Shown here: in pieces, positions 34,723 to 43,646 of the stretch
Numbering within the stretch: position 1 is the first letter of the stretch
Layout: each line of letters begins with the position of its first letter
Made by a program: the position numbers and the translations under genes
Origin: Tetranychus cinnabarinus
Lineage: Eukaryota > Arthropoda > Arachnida > Trombidiformes > Tetranychidae
Assembly (NCBI GenBank): GCA_022266195.1
Contig: WHVY01000002.1
Location: 15,081,001-15,145,000, forward strand
Reading direction: 5' to 3'
Length of the DNA: 64,000 nt
Notes under the pieces: generated by a model
What the model saw: only the letters and a program-made list of their open reading frames with translations
The model's database searches: none
Told to the model about the DNA's origin: nothing

Positions 34723-36035
34723 CTGAAATAAGAACAATATCACCATATTGGGATTTAAATCAAAAAATTTGTATTGATGAAAGTACTGAATCTGAATCAT
34801 TTGAAGAATATGAAGAAGTAACTGGAAATTATAATGATAATAAATCTACATTCAATTTACAAGTTAAAGATATAAATCAATATATTTATCCAAATGAATC
34901 ATTTATTTATGTAAAAGGTAAAATTTTAAAAGATAATGGTAATAATTTATCAGATAGTGAAAAAGTAACATTAGTAAATAATGGATTTAATTTATTTAGA
35001 AGATGTCAATATAAAATAAATGGTGTAATTATTGAAGATTTAGAATATCCAGGTATAACAACTAATATTTTAAATTTAACTGAATTTTCGGATGATTATT
35101 CAAAAAGTATTGCACCTATTAGTTTTTGGTATCCTGATACATCTGATAATCAAGATATAGATAAATATAAAATTTCAGTTGAAAATAATGTGTCCAAATT
35201 AAATAAAAATGAAAAGTATAATAAAGGATTTAAGAATAGATATGAAATAACTAAAGATTCAAAAGAATTTAGTATGATTTTACCATTGAATAGATTATTT
35301 GGTTTATTCAAAAATATTGATAGAGTATATATTGGTTTAAATCATGAAATTGTTTTAGATAAAAATGATAATAATTTGATAATTCAGAAAGATACTAATG
35401 ATACAAATAAATATATTTTTAGATATATAAAATTATCATTATTTCAAAGAATTTTAAAACCATCAGCAGAAGTACAATTAAAACATCAAGAAATTTTTAA
35501 TAAAAGTTTAACATCTAAAATTGTTTGGGCATCAAATACTTGTATACGATCAAATAGAATGTCAAATAAAAATTCAATTTGGACAATACATACATTATCA
35601 CATAAACCAGTAAATATTTTTATAGCTTTTCAAAAAGAAGAAAGAATTGAAGGTAAATTATCATGTTCAATATTTGATAATTTAAATGTTGAAGATATAA
35701 AAATTAAAATTGGTACTAAAACATTTCCAAATAAAGATTATATTGGTGAAGATTTAATTCATGGATTTTATAATTTTACAAGTATTGGACATAAAAATAT
35801 AAAAACTGATAAAGGTACTTGTATTAATTATCAAAATTATAAAAATTTATATCCAATTTATCATTTTGATTTATCAGCTAAAGAAACTGATGTATTTGAA
35901 AACAGAACTGATGTTACAATATTATTAGATTATAAATTGAAAGAAAGTGTTGATCATAGAATTTATTGTTTAATTATTGGTGAAAAAGAAGCAAAGATTG
36001 AAATAATGAATGAAAAAGTTAAAGTCATTCCATAA
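34719..36035 (+). CDS. Probable major capsid protein, double jelly-roll type (438 aa)
   Basis: A beta-rich chain with the layout I know from Polinton and virophage-like capsid proteins. There is an N-terminal strand pair ending FIYVKGKILKDNG, then VTLVNNGFNLFRRCQYKING (the VNN-x-LF turn), YPGITTNILNLTEFS and FWYPDT. SMILPLNRLFGLFKNIDRV opens the second half, and a second roll ends in ILLDYKLK. It is shorter than many Polinton capsids (often 500-700). It should form the hexon-like shell. Strand-level homology is from memory of the family, not a search. Intact here; two one-base contractions break it in copy 2. Confidence 0.75.
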   Translation: MTEIRTISPYWDLNQKICIDESTESESFEEYEEVTGNYNDNKSTFNLQVKDINQYIYPNESFIYVKGKILKDNGNNLSDSEKVTLVNNGFNLFRRCQYKINGVIIEDLEYPGITTNILNLTEFSDDYSKSIAPISFWYPDTSDNQDIDKYKISVENNVSKLNKNEKYNKGFKNRYEITKDSKEFSMILPLNRLFGLFKNIDRVYIGLNHEIVLDKNDNNLIIQKDTNDTNKYIFRYIKLSLFQRILKPSAEVQLKHQEIFNKSLTSKIVWASNTCIRSNRMSNKNSIWTIHTLSHKPVNIFIAFQKEERIEGKLSCSIFDNLNVEDIKIKIGTKTFPNKDYIGEDLIHGFYNFTSIGHKNIKTDKGTCINYQNYKNLYPIYHFDLSAKETDVFENRTDVTILLDYKLKESVDHRIYCLIIGEKEAKIEIMNEKVKVIP

Positions 36036-36065
36036 TATGATTATTGATTTGATATTTATAATTGA

Positions 36066-36300
36066 TTACATTTCAGTAAACTGAAGACATCTTAATTACA
36101 ATCTTATACAAATCAAACTATAATTAAACAGCATCGAATCAAAAGTTTCTCTTCTAATACTAATTTAACTATGATAGATCATAATTACTGATAACATTTC
36201 AGTTGACTGAAGACTTATCTTGGTTAAAATCTGATACCAATTTAACTATGATAGATCATAATTACTGATAACATTTCAGTAGACTGAAGACTTATCTTGG
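36066..36300. repeat. Three upstream dyad repeats (TTTCAGT-nn-ACTGAAG)
   Basis: Palindromic cores at 36071-36086, 36197-36212 and 36274-36289. The last two sit in 77-bp direct repeats sharing tgataacatttcagt and gacttatcttggttaaaatct. The rest of 36036-36488 holds no coding frame. Likely operator-type sites for a DNA-binding protein, perhaps the gene that follows. Confidence 0.65.
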
Positions 36301-36488
36301 TTAAAATCTAATACCAATTCAACTTTGATAGATCTCAAGTATCAAAACTAATATCAAAGTAAAATTACCGATGGGGAAAATACTGAATTGTTTGATTGAA
36401 AAACACTTCATAGATAAACGATAAACCCTTCCAGTATATATTGAACAGAAAAAGATTCGTTTCAATCAGTTTAATACAAGTTGTCATT

Positions 36489-37563
36489 ATGGATCAATTT
36501 TATCCCAAAACAGTTAAACCTAGTGCTTCTCCAAAAGCTAAAGCTAGTACAACATCAAAAACTTTACCTAGTGCTACTCAAAAGAAAGTTGATGATTACT
36601 TTGAAAAGAGTGTTCTTTCACCAGTTAGTTCAGTAGGTTCTGTTGGTATATCAACTTTAGCTATTGATACAGAGAATCATAGCGTTCCCTTGGATAAAAT
36701 CGATGAAGTTACATATCATGTGGATGAACCTGTTGATAATGCTACAGATTTGGCTTCTCCATCCAAACATAATAATATACCGGGTATGATCCTATGAATT
36801 AACGTTATATTACCAATATTATAATAATCATGATATTTTTTATTACTTTCTCGTTGCAGATGATCAAGATGAAAAAATTGAGTTGAATAACTTTGTAAAG
36901 AGAAATTTACATAAGTTTTTCAACGAGGTGATTTTTTATTGCAAACCGATAGCAAGAAATGGGATGCGAAGTAAAATTTTAAGTCTTTGTGATCAAAATT
37001 TTACTAACTTTTCTGGATTCGATGGTTATGATGAATTATTGGAACATGATTATGATGATGATGATGTTAGATCACTTTGTTCAGAACCTGCAAAGAAAAA
37101 GAAAAAAGAACTTTCTATTGATGAAATTATGAATATTTTCAAGTCATCATTATCAAATGATTTATTTGAAAAATTGGTGGTTTCTCCTGTTGCAATACCT
37201 GATGATACATTGATAAAAAGTGTTGATGATGGCTTTCTGAAATTAAAAGAGCTTATTGGATCAATTGGTAAAAATAATCGAATTTCAATTCATCTAGCAG
37301 AAAGAACCGGTTTTGTTTTATACCAGATAAATTCGTTTGTCAATAATAATTCAGAGAAATTCAAAGATGGTTTGGAAAAATCTGGGTTGAATTTACGACC
37401 AACACAGGCTTACTTTTATATAAAATTGTTCAAACTTATAAGATTCTACCCGAAATTCTTATGCTGTACTTGCCCTATTTCAGAATTCCAAAAATATATT
37501 GTAAAAGTTGAAAAATACTTATCTGCTAATAAAGCAGCTCATAACTTTTGGAAAGAAGAATAA
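36489..37563 (+). CDS. Spliced gene of unknown function with PIP-box motif (332 aa)
   Basis: Exon 1 is 36489-36783, then a 76-bp GT-AG intron (gtatga...ttgcag), then exon 2 36860-37563; the phase closes exactly. Residues 1-100 are Ser/Lys/Pro-rich and contain TQKKVDDYFEK (Q31 to F38), a match to the PCNA-interacting consensus Qxx(V/I/L)xx(F/Y)(F/Y). An acidic patch (DYDDDD) and a KKKKK stretch, possibly a nuclear signal, follow. The C-terminal 130 residues are helical with a cysteine turn (FLCCTCP). Codon use is less A/T-biased than in neighbouring element genes. I do not recognise the family. Intron, composition and bracketing repeats suggest captured cargo. Confidence 0.7.
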
Positions 37564-37639
37564 AATGAATCAATAAAACATGATTGAATTGGAAACTTGT
37601 AATAGATCTCCGTTATTAATTATGATTATATCCTCTGAT

Positions 37640-37665
37640 AACATTTCAGTAAACTGAAGACTTAT
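37640..37665. repeat. Downstream dyad repeat of the spliced gene
   Basis: Core at 37644-37659 with the same flanks as the upstream copies (ataacatttcagt and gacttatcttg). A degenerate half-site follows at about 37758. The copies thus bracket the gene. Confidence 0.65.
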
Positions 37666-37767
37666 CTTGACCAAAATCAAATATCAATTGATCTATAATA
37701 GTTTCTCAATAATTTAATTGATTAATTGTGGACGAAATTTGTTGGTAACATGTTATATATCAGTAAA

Positions 37768-38517
37768 TTAAAGTGTTAATATAAAATCAAAATTGAATTC
37801 AATTCCTTCTTCACAAGCATCTAATATATAAAAACCATATCTTTCATTATCTTTTCTAATTGATAAATTTATCATACTATGTTCTTCATCAACTATTGTA
37901 TGTATATATTTAATATCTCTTAATATAGTATACATTGAAGCTGGTAAATTACAAAGTTTATATTCTTTAGCTATATTATTCATAATTTTAACAGAACCAA
38001 ATATACGCCATATTTGTGCAATTTCACGTTGTGCATTAATTTTAGATTGAACTCTTTTATCAGGATGATTGAAATTTCTTAATTCAATATCATCTTTATT
38101 ACCAATTTTTTCTGTAATATATTTTTCGAAATATTCTTTATTTATTGCATCTCTTTCATGAATAGGATTTTTCAAATTTATAATTCTTTTACCTTCTGCA
38201 TTATAATAATCATCTCTTAACATTAAAACATTTTCTCTTAATAATTTTGTTATTTCATGCTTTTTATAATGATCAGTTTTAGTTTCATCTTTAAGTCTAT
38301 CAAGTTCACCTTTTGTAACAACATCATTTATATTTTGTGATGCTGATATATTTATTAATCTTTTATTTTTAAAATTAAAATTACCATCATTTTCAATTTG
38401 AAATAAATTTAATTTTGATTGTAATGGATTAATTTCATTTTTTATCAATTTTTTAACTGTTTCTTCTGTTAAACTAGCAATCTTTTTCTTCTTTCCAAAA
38501 CTTTTAGCTAAACTCAT
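37768..38517 (-). CDS. Fiber-like virion protein candidate (249 aa)
   Basis: It carries the phage/virus fiber signature twice: NKRLINISASQNINDVVTKGEL (residues about 52-73) and GKRIINLKNPIHERDAINKEYF (about 108-129), of the form (K)RI-NL-xP-x4-DA-xNKxY. That motif links shaft segments in tail-fibre and spike proteins. The C-terminal third is a separate globular domain with aromatic strands. The N-terminus has a KKKK patch. An attachment or spike role is inferred from the motif. Intact here; one base shorter and broken in copy 2. Confidence 0.65.
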   Translation of the reverse strand: MSLAKSFGKKKKIASLTEETVKKLIKNEINPLQSKLNLFQIENDGNFNFKNKRLINISASQNINDVVTKGELDRLKDETKTDHYKKHEITKLLRENVLMLRDDYYNAEGKRIINLKNPIHERDAINKEYFEKYITEKIGNKDDIELRNFNHPDKRVQSKINAQREIAQIWRIFGSVKIMNNIAKEYKLCNLPASMYTILRDIKYIHTIVDEEHSMINLSIRKDNERYGFYILDACEEGIEFNFDFILTL

Positions 38518-38544
38518 TTAAATATTAAATATTATTATTATTAA
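38518..38544. promoter_or_regulatory. 27-bp divergent promoter
   Basis: The whole space between two head-to-head starts, made only of A and T. Both starts read TTAAATG (catttaaatatt... and ...attattaaatg), a late-promoter-like context overlapping the ATG. Confidence 0.5.
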
Positions 38545-39123
38545 ATGAGTCAAACAATAAGTGAAACAAAACCAAAATATATTTTAAATTTAAAAACTAG
38601 AGAGGCAATGGAAAAAATAAAAGAACAAACAAAAAATTATGTTAAAGATAGATTATCTTTTGATTCAAAAATCAGAGATGAAATTGTTAAAAGGTATAAT
38701 GAAGCATTGAATGATGAAAATGATATTTATTATGAATTAGCAAATATAATTTTAAAAAACCATGTTAAAGCTAATAATTATGCAGAAACATTAAATTATC
38801 AAGAAAAACAGGACATGTTAGAAATTGATCATAATGAAATGATAATTTTAAATTTTTCCAATATTATTAATTATGATGCATTATGTAAACTAGATAAAGA
38901 AGTTGAATATTTAGAAGAAGAAAATAAGATTATCAAAAAAGAAAGAGATGATGCTTATAATGAAATTGTGAAAATAAATTCTGAAGAAAAAGCAAAAATA
39001 GAAAAATATGAAATTGAAAGAGAAAAAAAGTTAAAAGAAATATATGATAAAATTCAATCACAATCTGAAATATCGAAATCAAAATATGCTGGATTAATTC
39101 GTAAATGCAATCGTAAAAACTAA
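38545..39123 (+). CDS. Coiled-coil protein (192 aa)
   Basis: Long heptad-rich helix from about residue 110 to 180 (LDKEVEYLEEENKIIKKERD and onward), charged, ending in a basic tail RKCNRKN. No enzymatic motif. Likely a structural or scaffold protein of the element. Identical in copy 2. Confidence 0.65.
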   Translation: MSQTISETKPKYILNLKTREAMEKIKEQTKNYVKDRLSFDSKIRDEIVKRYNEALNDENDIYYELANIILKNHVKANNYAETLNYQEKQDMLEIDHNEMIILNFSNIINYDALCKLDKEVEYLEEENKIIKKERDDAYNEIVKINSEEKAKIEKYEIEREKKLKEIYDKIQSQSEISKSKYAGLIRKCNRKN

Positions 39124-39150
39124 ATTTGTCAGAAAATATTTCATTATCAA

Positions 39151-39465
39151 ATGAAAATTATACCAAAAGAATTAATTGATTATGATGATAATTCTAGACT
39201 TTTTAAAATTTATGCTTCAGATGAAATAATATCAAAATATGAAAAAGATATAAGTAATATAAAATACTTAAATGATGATATTGAATTCATAAATAAATAT
39301 ACAATAATTGATAAAGTTTATATTTTTTTGAATATTTTATTTTATATAATTGGTACTGTTTATTACTATTACCAATCAAATTTTATTTGCTATATACTAA
39401 CATTCATATTCTTAATAATATCATTGATAGCAATTTTCAAAATTATGAAATACCTGTTTTCTTAA
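39151..39465 (+). CDS. Small membrane protein, two helices (104 aa)
   Basis: Soluble N-terminal half, then two hydrophobic helices separated by a short YYYYQSN loop (about residues 52-75 and 77-97). It overlaps the end of the opposing 171-aa gene by 23 bp, tail to tail. Role unknown; membrane association is clear from composition. Confidence 0.65.
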   Translation: MKIIPKELIDYDDNSRLFKIYASDEIISKYEKDISNIKYLNDDIEFINKYTIIDKVYIFLNILFYIIGTVYYYYQSNFICYILTFIFLIISLIAIFKIMKYLFS

Positions 39466-39958
39466 TATTCAAAATCTTATCATTCAATGTTATTGGGTTG
39501 GGTGTTGAATTGTCTGATTCATCAATATTCGTGTCTCCACCTTTCACAAGTTTTCTACTTTTATCGACTTTAGTTGATTGATTATTGATTTGAGTTGATC
39601 GATTATTGACTTGAGTTGATCGATTATCGACTTTAGTTGAATTTTCATCACATTGTTTTCTATAGGATTTTATACCCAAATAATTTAAACCCTTATTTAA
39701 TGTATCTTTACTAATTTTATTATTTTTACAATATTCAGTTTTTGATAATTTTTGTACTAAATTTTTATTTATAAAATCTTCAGCAATATTTCTAATTCTT
39801 ATCTTATCAATTTCTTCTAAACTTTTCGGAAAATTATTTTTTACATCATAATTTTTATAATCTAAATATGTTCGTTTAATTTTACAATGTGTAGACATTG
39901 ATTTTTTTCTTTCTAATGGTAATGGTTGAAAATATGTTACTTGAGTAGCTTTACTCAT
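39443..39958 (-). CDS. Repeat-tailed protein (171 aa)
   Basis: The middle part (NKISKDTLNKGLNYLGIKSY) looks like a small helix-turn-helix. The next part has four units of the form STKVDNR / STQVNNR / STQINNQ / STKVDKS, encoded by tandem 21-bp DNA repeats. The tail is Thr/Ser/Asn-rich. It follows the packaging ATPase by 26 bp on the same strand, suggesting co-transcription. Function unknown. Confidence 0.6.
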   Translation of the reverse strand: MSKATQVTYFQPLPLERKKSMSTHCKIKRTYLDYKNYDVKNNFPKSLEEIDKIRIRNIAEDFINKNLVQKLSKTEYCKNNKISKDTLNKGLNYLGIKSYRKQCDENSTKVDNRSTQVNNRSTQINNQSTKVDKSRKLVKGGDTNIDESDNSTPNPITLNDKILNIKKTGIS

Positions 39959-39984
39959 TTAATTGAATCGAAAAATTATAATTT

Positions 39985-40659
39985 CTATTTTAAAATCACA
40001 TCTAATTTTTTTCTGAATTTCATATTAGGATTTACATCATCTATCATTAAAAAACCATATTTTTCATTTGTAGCTATTTTATAATTTTTTATAAATTCAC
40101 CTTTATCAAATGAATGATTTCGTGATATTTCTGTTATTTCTCTAGGACCATTTACTTTAAAAATCATGAAATAATTACATTGACTTCTAATATCTTTATG
40201 TGTTGAAAAATAATCTTGTGTTAAATAAATAACTGAACAATTTTTCTTTCTACCTCTAATAAATAAATCAATTATTGGGTTTTGATCTTTTTCAGTTAAA
40301 AAATCATCAAAAACTATCAAATTTTGATGTTCTGTATTTAGGTCATCAACTTCTATATCGAAATTATTATTGAATTCATGTATTTTATAATCTAAATTTT
40401 TATTTATACTATTATAAAATTCATCTAAACCTTGATATAATCTTTCATTCAAATCTTTAGCAAATATATAAACTTTATCATAATGAACATAATCTATTAG
40501 TAAATTTACTAAAGCATTAGTTTTACCACATCCAGATGGTCCAATTATTAATAATCTAAATGGCCATTTAGGTGATAATGGGTGTTTATCTATAAATTTT
40601 TCATCTTCACCAAATTTATATTTGATAATTGGTGCTTTTAAATTTTTATTTCTTTTCAT
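39985..40659 (-). CDS. Genome-packaging ATPase, FtsK/HerA type (224 aa)
   Basis: Walker A GPSGCGKT at residues 40-47 and Walker B LIVFDD at 114-119, followed by a sensor-like IYLTQD around 145 and an RxxC arginine region. Length and order match Polinton and adenovirus-IVa2/poxvirus-A32-type packaging ATPases, which pump DNA into preformed capsids. The upstream TTG codon in the frame is ignored; the ATG at 40659 gives an 18-bp divergent spacer to the next gene. Confidence 0.9.
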   Translation of the reverse strand: MKRNKNLKAPIIKYKFGEDEKFIDKHPLSPKWPFRLLIIGPSGCGKTNALVNLLIDYVHYDKVYIFAKDLNERLYQGLDEFYNSINKNLDYKIHEFNNNFDIEVDDLNTEHQNLIVFDDFLTEKDQNPIIDLFIRGRKKNCSVIYLTQDYFSTHKDIRSQCNYFMIFKVNGPREITEISRNHSFDKGEFIKNYKIATNEKYGFLMIDDVNPNMKFRKKLDVILK

Positions 40660-40677
40660 TTTATTTATCAATTTTAA
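40660..40677. promoter_or_regulatory. 18-bp divergent promoter
   Basis: The space between the ATPase ATG (-) and the minor-capsid ATG (+). It reads ttttaaATG to the right and aataaaATG to the left, so both transcription start signals must overlap coding DNA or be confined to 18 A/T-rich bases. Confidence 0.45.
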
Positions 40678-41385
40678 ATGGGAATATTGATTAATATTAA
40701 TGCTGAAAATAATTCTGATTTTACAACTATTTTTGATAAACCTTTACAAGTTCCAATAAATTCAAAAGTAGCTTTATATAATTGTAATTTTTGGTATTCA
40801 TGGAATAATATTTCTGAAAATAATAATAATAATAAAATTTCTATAAATAATGAACTTATTACTTTTCCTGATGGTAATTATAATATAGAAGATATACAAG
40901 ATTTTCTTAATGATCATTTTCTTAATAAATCTCCTGTTAAATTTGAACTTAATAATGTTACTCAAAAATGTGAAATTACAATTCAAAAAAATACTATTTT
41001 AGATCTTAATAAAAGTAAATTTAATGCATTATTAGGATTGGAAGATATTATAATTTCAACAAATGAAAATGATAAAATTATTTCAGGTTCTAAAAATGTT
41101 GATATTACAAAAGGTATAAATCAAATATTGATTCATTGTTCAATTGTTTCAGGTTCTATATGTAATAATTATATGAATGAAGATATTATTTATGTTTATA
41201 ATACAGATGTTAATAGAGGTGAACAAATTAGAATTAATCCTAATAAACCAATTTATTTACCTGTTAAAGACAATTTTATTAGAAATATTAGAATGAGAAT
41301 AACAGATGAAAATAATAAAATTATTGATACAAATGATAAAGTTAATTATACATTACATTTTAAATTTCCAAAATTAAATGAATAA
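40678..41385 (+). CDS. Probable minor capsid (penton) protein, single jelly roll (235 aa)
   Basis: A strand-rich chain with family-like landmarks: FDKPLQVPINSKVALYNCNFWYSW at the start, LNDHFLNKSP, FNALLGLED, then INQILIHCSIVSGS, YNTDVNRGEQIRINPNKPIYLPV and IRNIRMRITDENNKIIDT near the end. This pattern (a fold turn, a Y-x-PV strand, and a final I-x-I-D-x-N-G-like strand) is that of Polinton penton proteins filling capsid vertices. It overlaps the next gene by 8 bp. Identical in copy 2. Confidence 0.7.
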   Translation: MGILININAENNSDFTTIFDKPLQVPINSKVALYNCNFWYSWNNISENNNNNKISINNELITFPDGNYNIEDIQDFLNDHFLNKSPVKFELNNVTQKCEITIQKNTILDLNKSKFNALLGLEDIIISTNENDKIISGSKNVDITKGINQILIHCSIVSGSICNNYMNEDIIYVYNTDVNRGEQIRINPNKPIYLPVKDNFIRNIRMRITDENNKIIDTNDKVNYTLHFKFPKLNE

Positions 41386-42220
41386 TATTTTAAGGGTTGC
41401 AAGGCTACAATCATTATTCAAAGCTGAAAAATTGAAAAGATTCAATAAACAAAAAATTGATAATAAAATTTATGGTGATATTGATACGACTATTAAAATT
41501 GAGAAACAATTCAAACCAGCTATTAATCTTTTAAAAAAAGAAGTAATGTCAAATGATTATAATAATCAAATTCAATATAACCAACCTTTAGCTATTGAAA
41601 ATGGTTCAAACTCAAATCCAATTATTCAAGAAGATCTCAATTATAATTATACTAATGAAATTATTGATAATAATGATGATTCTTTACATGAACAAATAGC
41701 TATGATTGTTGATGAAAATATAAATGATAATGTTCTAAAAGAATTCAACTTATCAACTGTTAGTTCATTAGATAGAAAATTTAAACAATTGAATGAATTT
41801 GAAAGAAAAACAAATTTAAAAATAGTTTTAGATAATGTTACTGAATTACAAAGAACTTTAGGTGGTAAAAAAGGTTTAATATCAAGAATGAAAAATTTAA
41901 GTCAACAAGAAATGATAGATATGAGAGATGAAATAAATCAAAAATTAGAAGTATTAGATATTTATAAAAAGAGATTGAATAATTTAAAATCTTTTATGGG
42001 TGTACCTAAAACACCTAAATATGGTAAATCAGTAATCTTCTATAATAATCCAAATGAATTGGTAGATAAAATGAGAATTTATGTTGGTGAAAGAAATTCA
42101 GGTAATAATTCATATATTTTAAAAAATAAACTTTCATCAATATGCCATGAATTATACAACATTGGTATGATAAAATACGATGAAAATAAAATTTTACACT
42201 TTAGATTCATATTTAACTAA
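41378..42220 (+). CDS. Conserved Polinton protein of unknown function (280 aa)
   Basis: Helical N-terminus, a central LDRKFKQLNEF...LGGKKGLISRM stretch and a C-terminal domain with VIFYNNPNELVDKMRIYVGERNSGNNS and HELYNIGMIKYDENK. I recall similar C-termini in proteins of other arthropod Polintons, where they are uncharacterised. It starts inside the penton gene, so the two are probably co-transcribed. It ends 1 bp from the converging protease-integrase gene. Confidence 0.65.
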   Translation: MNNILRVARLQSLFKAEKLKRFNKQKIDNKIYGDIDTTIKIEKQFKPAINLLKKEVMSNDYNNQIQYNQPLAIENGSNSNPIIQEDLNYNYTNEIIDNNDDSLHEQIAMIVDENINDNVLKEFNLSTVSSLDRKFKQLNEFERKTNLKIVLDNVTELQRTLGGKKGLISRMKNLSQQEMIDMRDEINQKLEVLDIYKKRLNNLKSFMGVPKTPKYGKSVIFYNNPNELVDKMRIYVGERNSGNNSYILKNKLSSICHELYNIGMIKYDENKILHFRFIFN

Positions 42221-42221
42221 A

Positions 42222-43646
42222 TCAATTTATAGAATTAACCCATGAATTAAATTCATCAGGATAACCTTTCCATTTAACAAAATATTTTGTTTTATTACCA
42301 ACTTTTTTAGTTTTCAATACTTTTTCAATTTCATATTCTTCATCTTTTTTATTAAATATTGTCAATTCTTGTTCATAAAATATACCTTTTATTTTTTCAT
42401 TTTTCAAATCTTTTATTTTATATGTAACTGGTTCAGTATTTAAAACTTGTGATATAATAAATATTTCATCAGTATAATTTCCAATATAACCTTTAGCAAA
42501 AATGTTTTTATATTTATTTATTCTAACTTTATCACCAATTTTGAATTTCGGTTTATTTTCTGCTATTACTAAAACATTTCCATATAAATTTTTATATACT
42601 TTAGATTCATTTTCTTTTTTAGAAGCTTCAATTGGTGTCATTTTTATACTTCTATGGTATGAACTATTATAATTTTCAACAAAATCATTTAATACATCTA
42701 TATATTTATTATTACCCATATCTGAAAAATATCTCCACATTTTTTCTTTCAAAGTTCTATTAAATCTTTCAACTATAGATGCTTTAACATTTGAATATGT
42801 AGCAAACCATTTAATATTATGTTTCTTAAATAATGATTGAACTTTTTTATTTTCAAATTCATTACCATGATCAGTTTGAATTTTATTAGGTATTCTATCT
42901 TCAAATATATTATTGAAAGCATTATATACATCTTCAGAATTTTTGGATTTCAATGGTATAACCCATGAATATTTTGAAAAACAATCAATAACTGTTAATA
43001 AATATTTAAAATTATCATTTTCTTTTGCATATGGTATCATTTCAACTAAATCTGCTTGCCATTGATCATCTATACCATTAACATATACTTTTCTAGTCTT
43101 AAAACTTTTTTTAGAATATTTATGTTTAGTATATATATCTTGAGATTCTAAAAAATTTTTAACTTTAGGTTTTGATATACCTGATCTTCTTGATAATTCA
43201 TTTATAGAATTATATCCTGTTTTAGTATTATAATATAATTTCTTTAATTTTTCATCATCTTTTATACCTCCACCTAATTTAAAGTTATAAATAAAATCAT
43301 AAAAACTTTCTAACAATAATGATTTTGATTTTGACATATATTTAATAAATTCAATACAAAATCTTCCACATGCTATTGAATTCAAATCTTGCATTTGGAT
43401 AATACTATAAATTATATCTTTTTTAGATTTATTTAAATATTTTAAAATTTGATTTGTTGGAGGACAACCAAATGAATCATAAAAAAATATATATTTTTCA
43501 TCCTTTTCAGAATTAAAATAAGCAATCCAATGAATCCCATATCCACTTGATTTATCAGAATTAATAATACCAGATTCGTTACTTTCAATTTTTTCAGGTA
43601 ATTCATCAACCATGTACACATTTTTGAAATTTTCAATATTTTTCAT
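42222..43646 (-). CDS. Adenain-like protease fused to chromodomain integrase (474 aa)
   Basis: Residues 1-123 are a C5-type cysteine protease: H39 (GIHW), D57 (FYDSFG), Q86 and C93 (QDLNSIACGRFC, spaced as in adenain). At 124-128 lies LGGGI, which fits the adenain cleavage rule (M/I/L)xGG-x. Residues 140-180 hold a helix-turn-helix-like region. Residues 190-345 are a DD35E integrase core with D199, D259 and E293, followed by an SH3-like segment. Residues 438-474 are a chromodomain (YEIEKVL...YFVKWKGY). Protease and integrase are usually separate Polinton genes. Here there is no stop between them, so a self-cleaving precursor is likely. The start overlaps the preceding gene by 4 bp. Confidence 0.9.
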   Translation of the reverse strand: MKNIENFKNVYMVDELPEKIESNESGIINSDKSSGYGIHWIAYFNSEKDEKYIFFYDSFGCPPTNQILKYLNKSKKDIIYSIIQMQDLNSIACGRFCIEFIKYMSKSKSLLLESFYDFIYNFKLGGGIKDDEKLKKLYYNTKTGYNSINELSRRSGISKPKVKNFLESQDIYTKHKYSKKSFKTRKVYVNGIDDQWQADLVEMIPYAKENDNFKYLLTVIDCFSKYSWVIPLKSKNSEDVYNAFNNIFEDRIPNKIQTDHGNEFENKKVQSLFKKHNIKWFATYSNVKASIVERFNRTLKEKMWRYFSDMGNNKYIDVLNDFVENYNSSYHRSIKMTPIEASKKENESKVYKNLYGNVLVIAENKPKFKIGDKVRINKYKNIFAKGYIGNYTDEIFIISQVLNTEPVTYKIKDLKNEKIKGIFYEQELTIFNKKDEEYEIEKVLKTKKVGNKTKYFVKWKGYPDEFNSWVNSIN

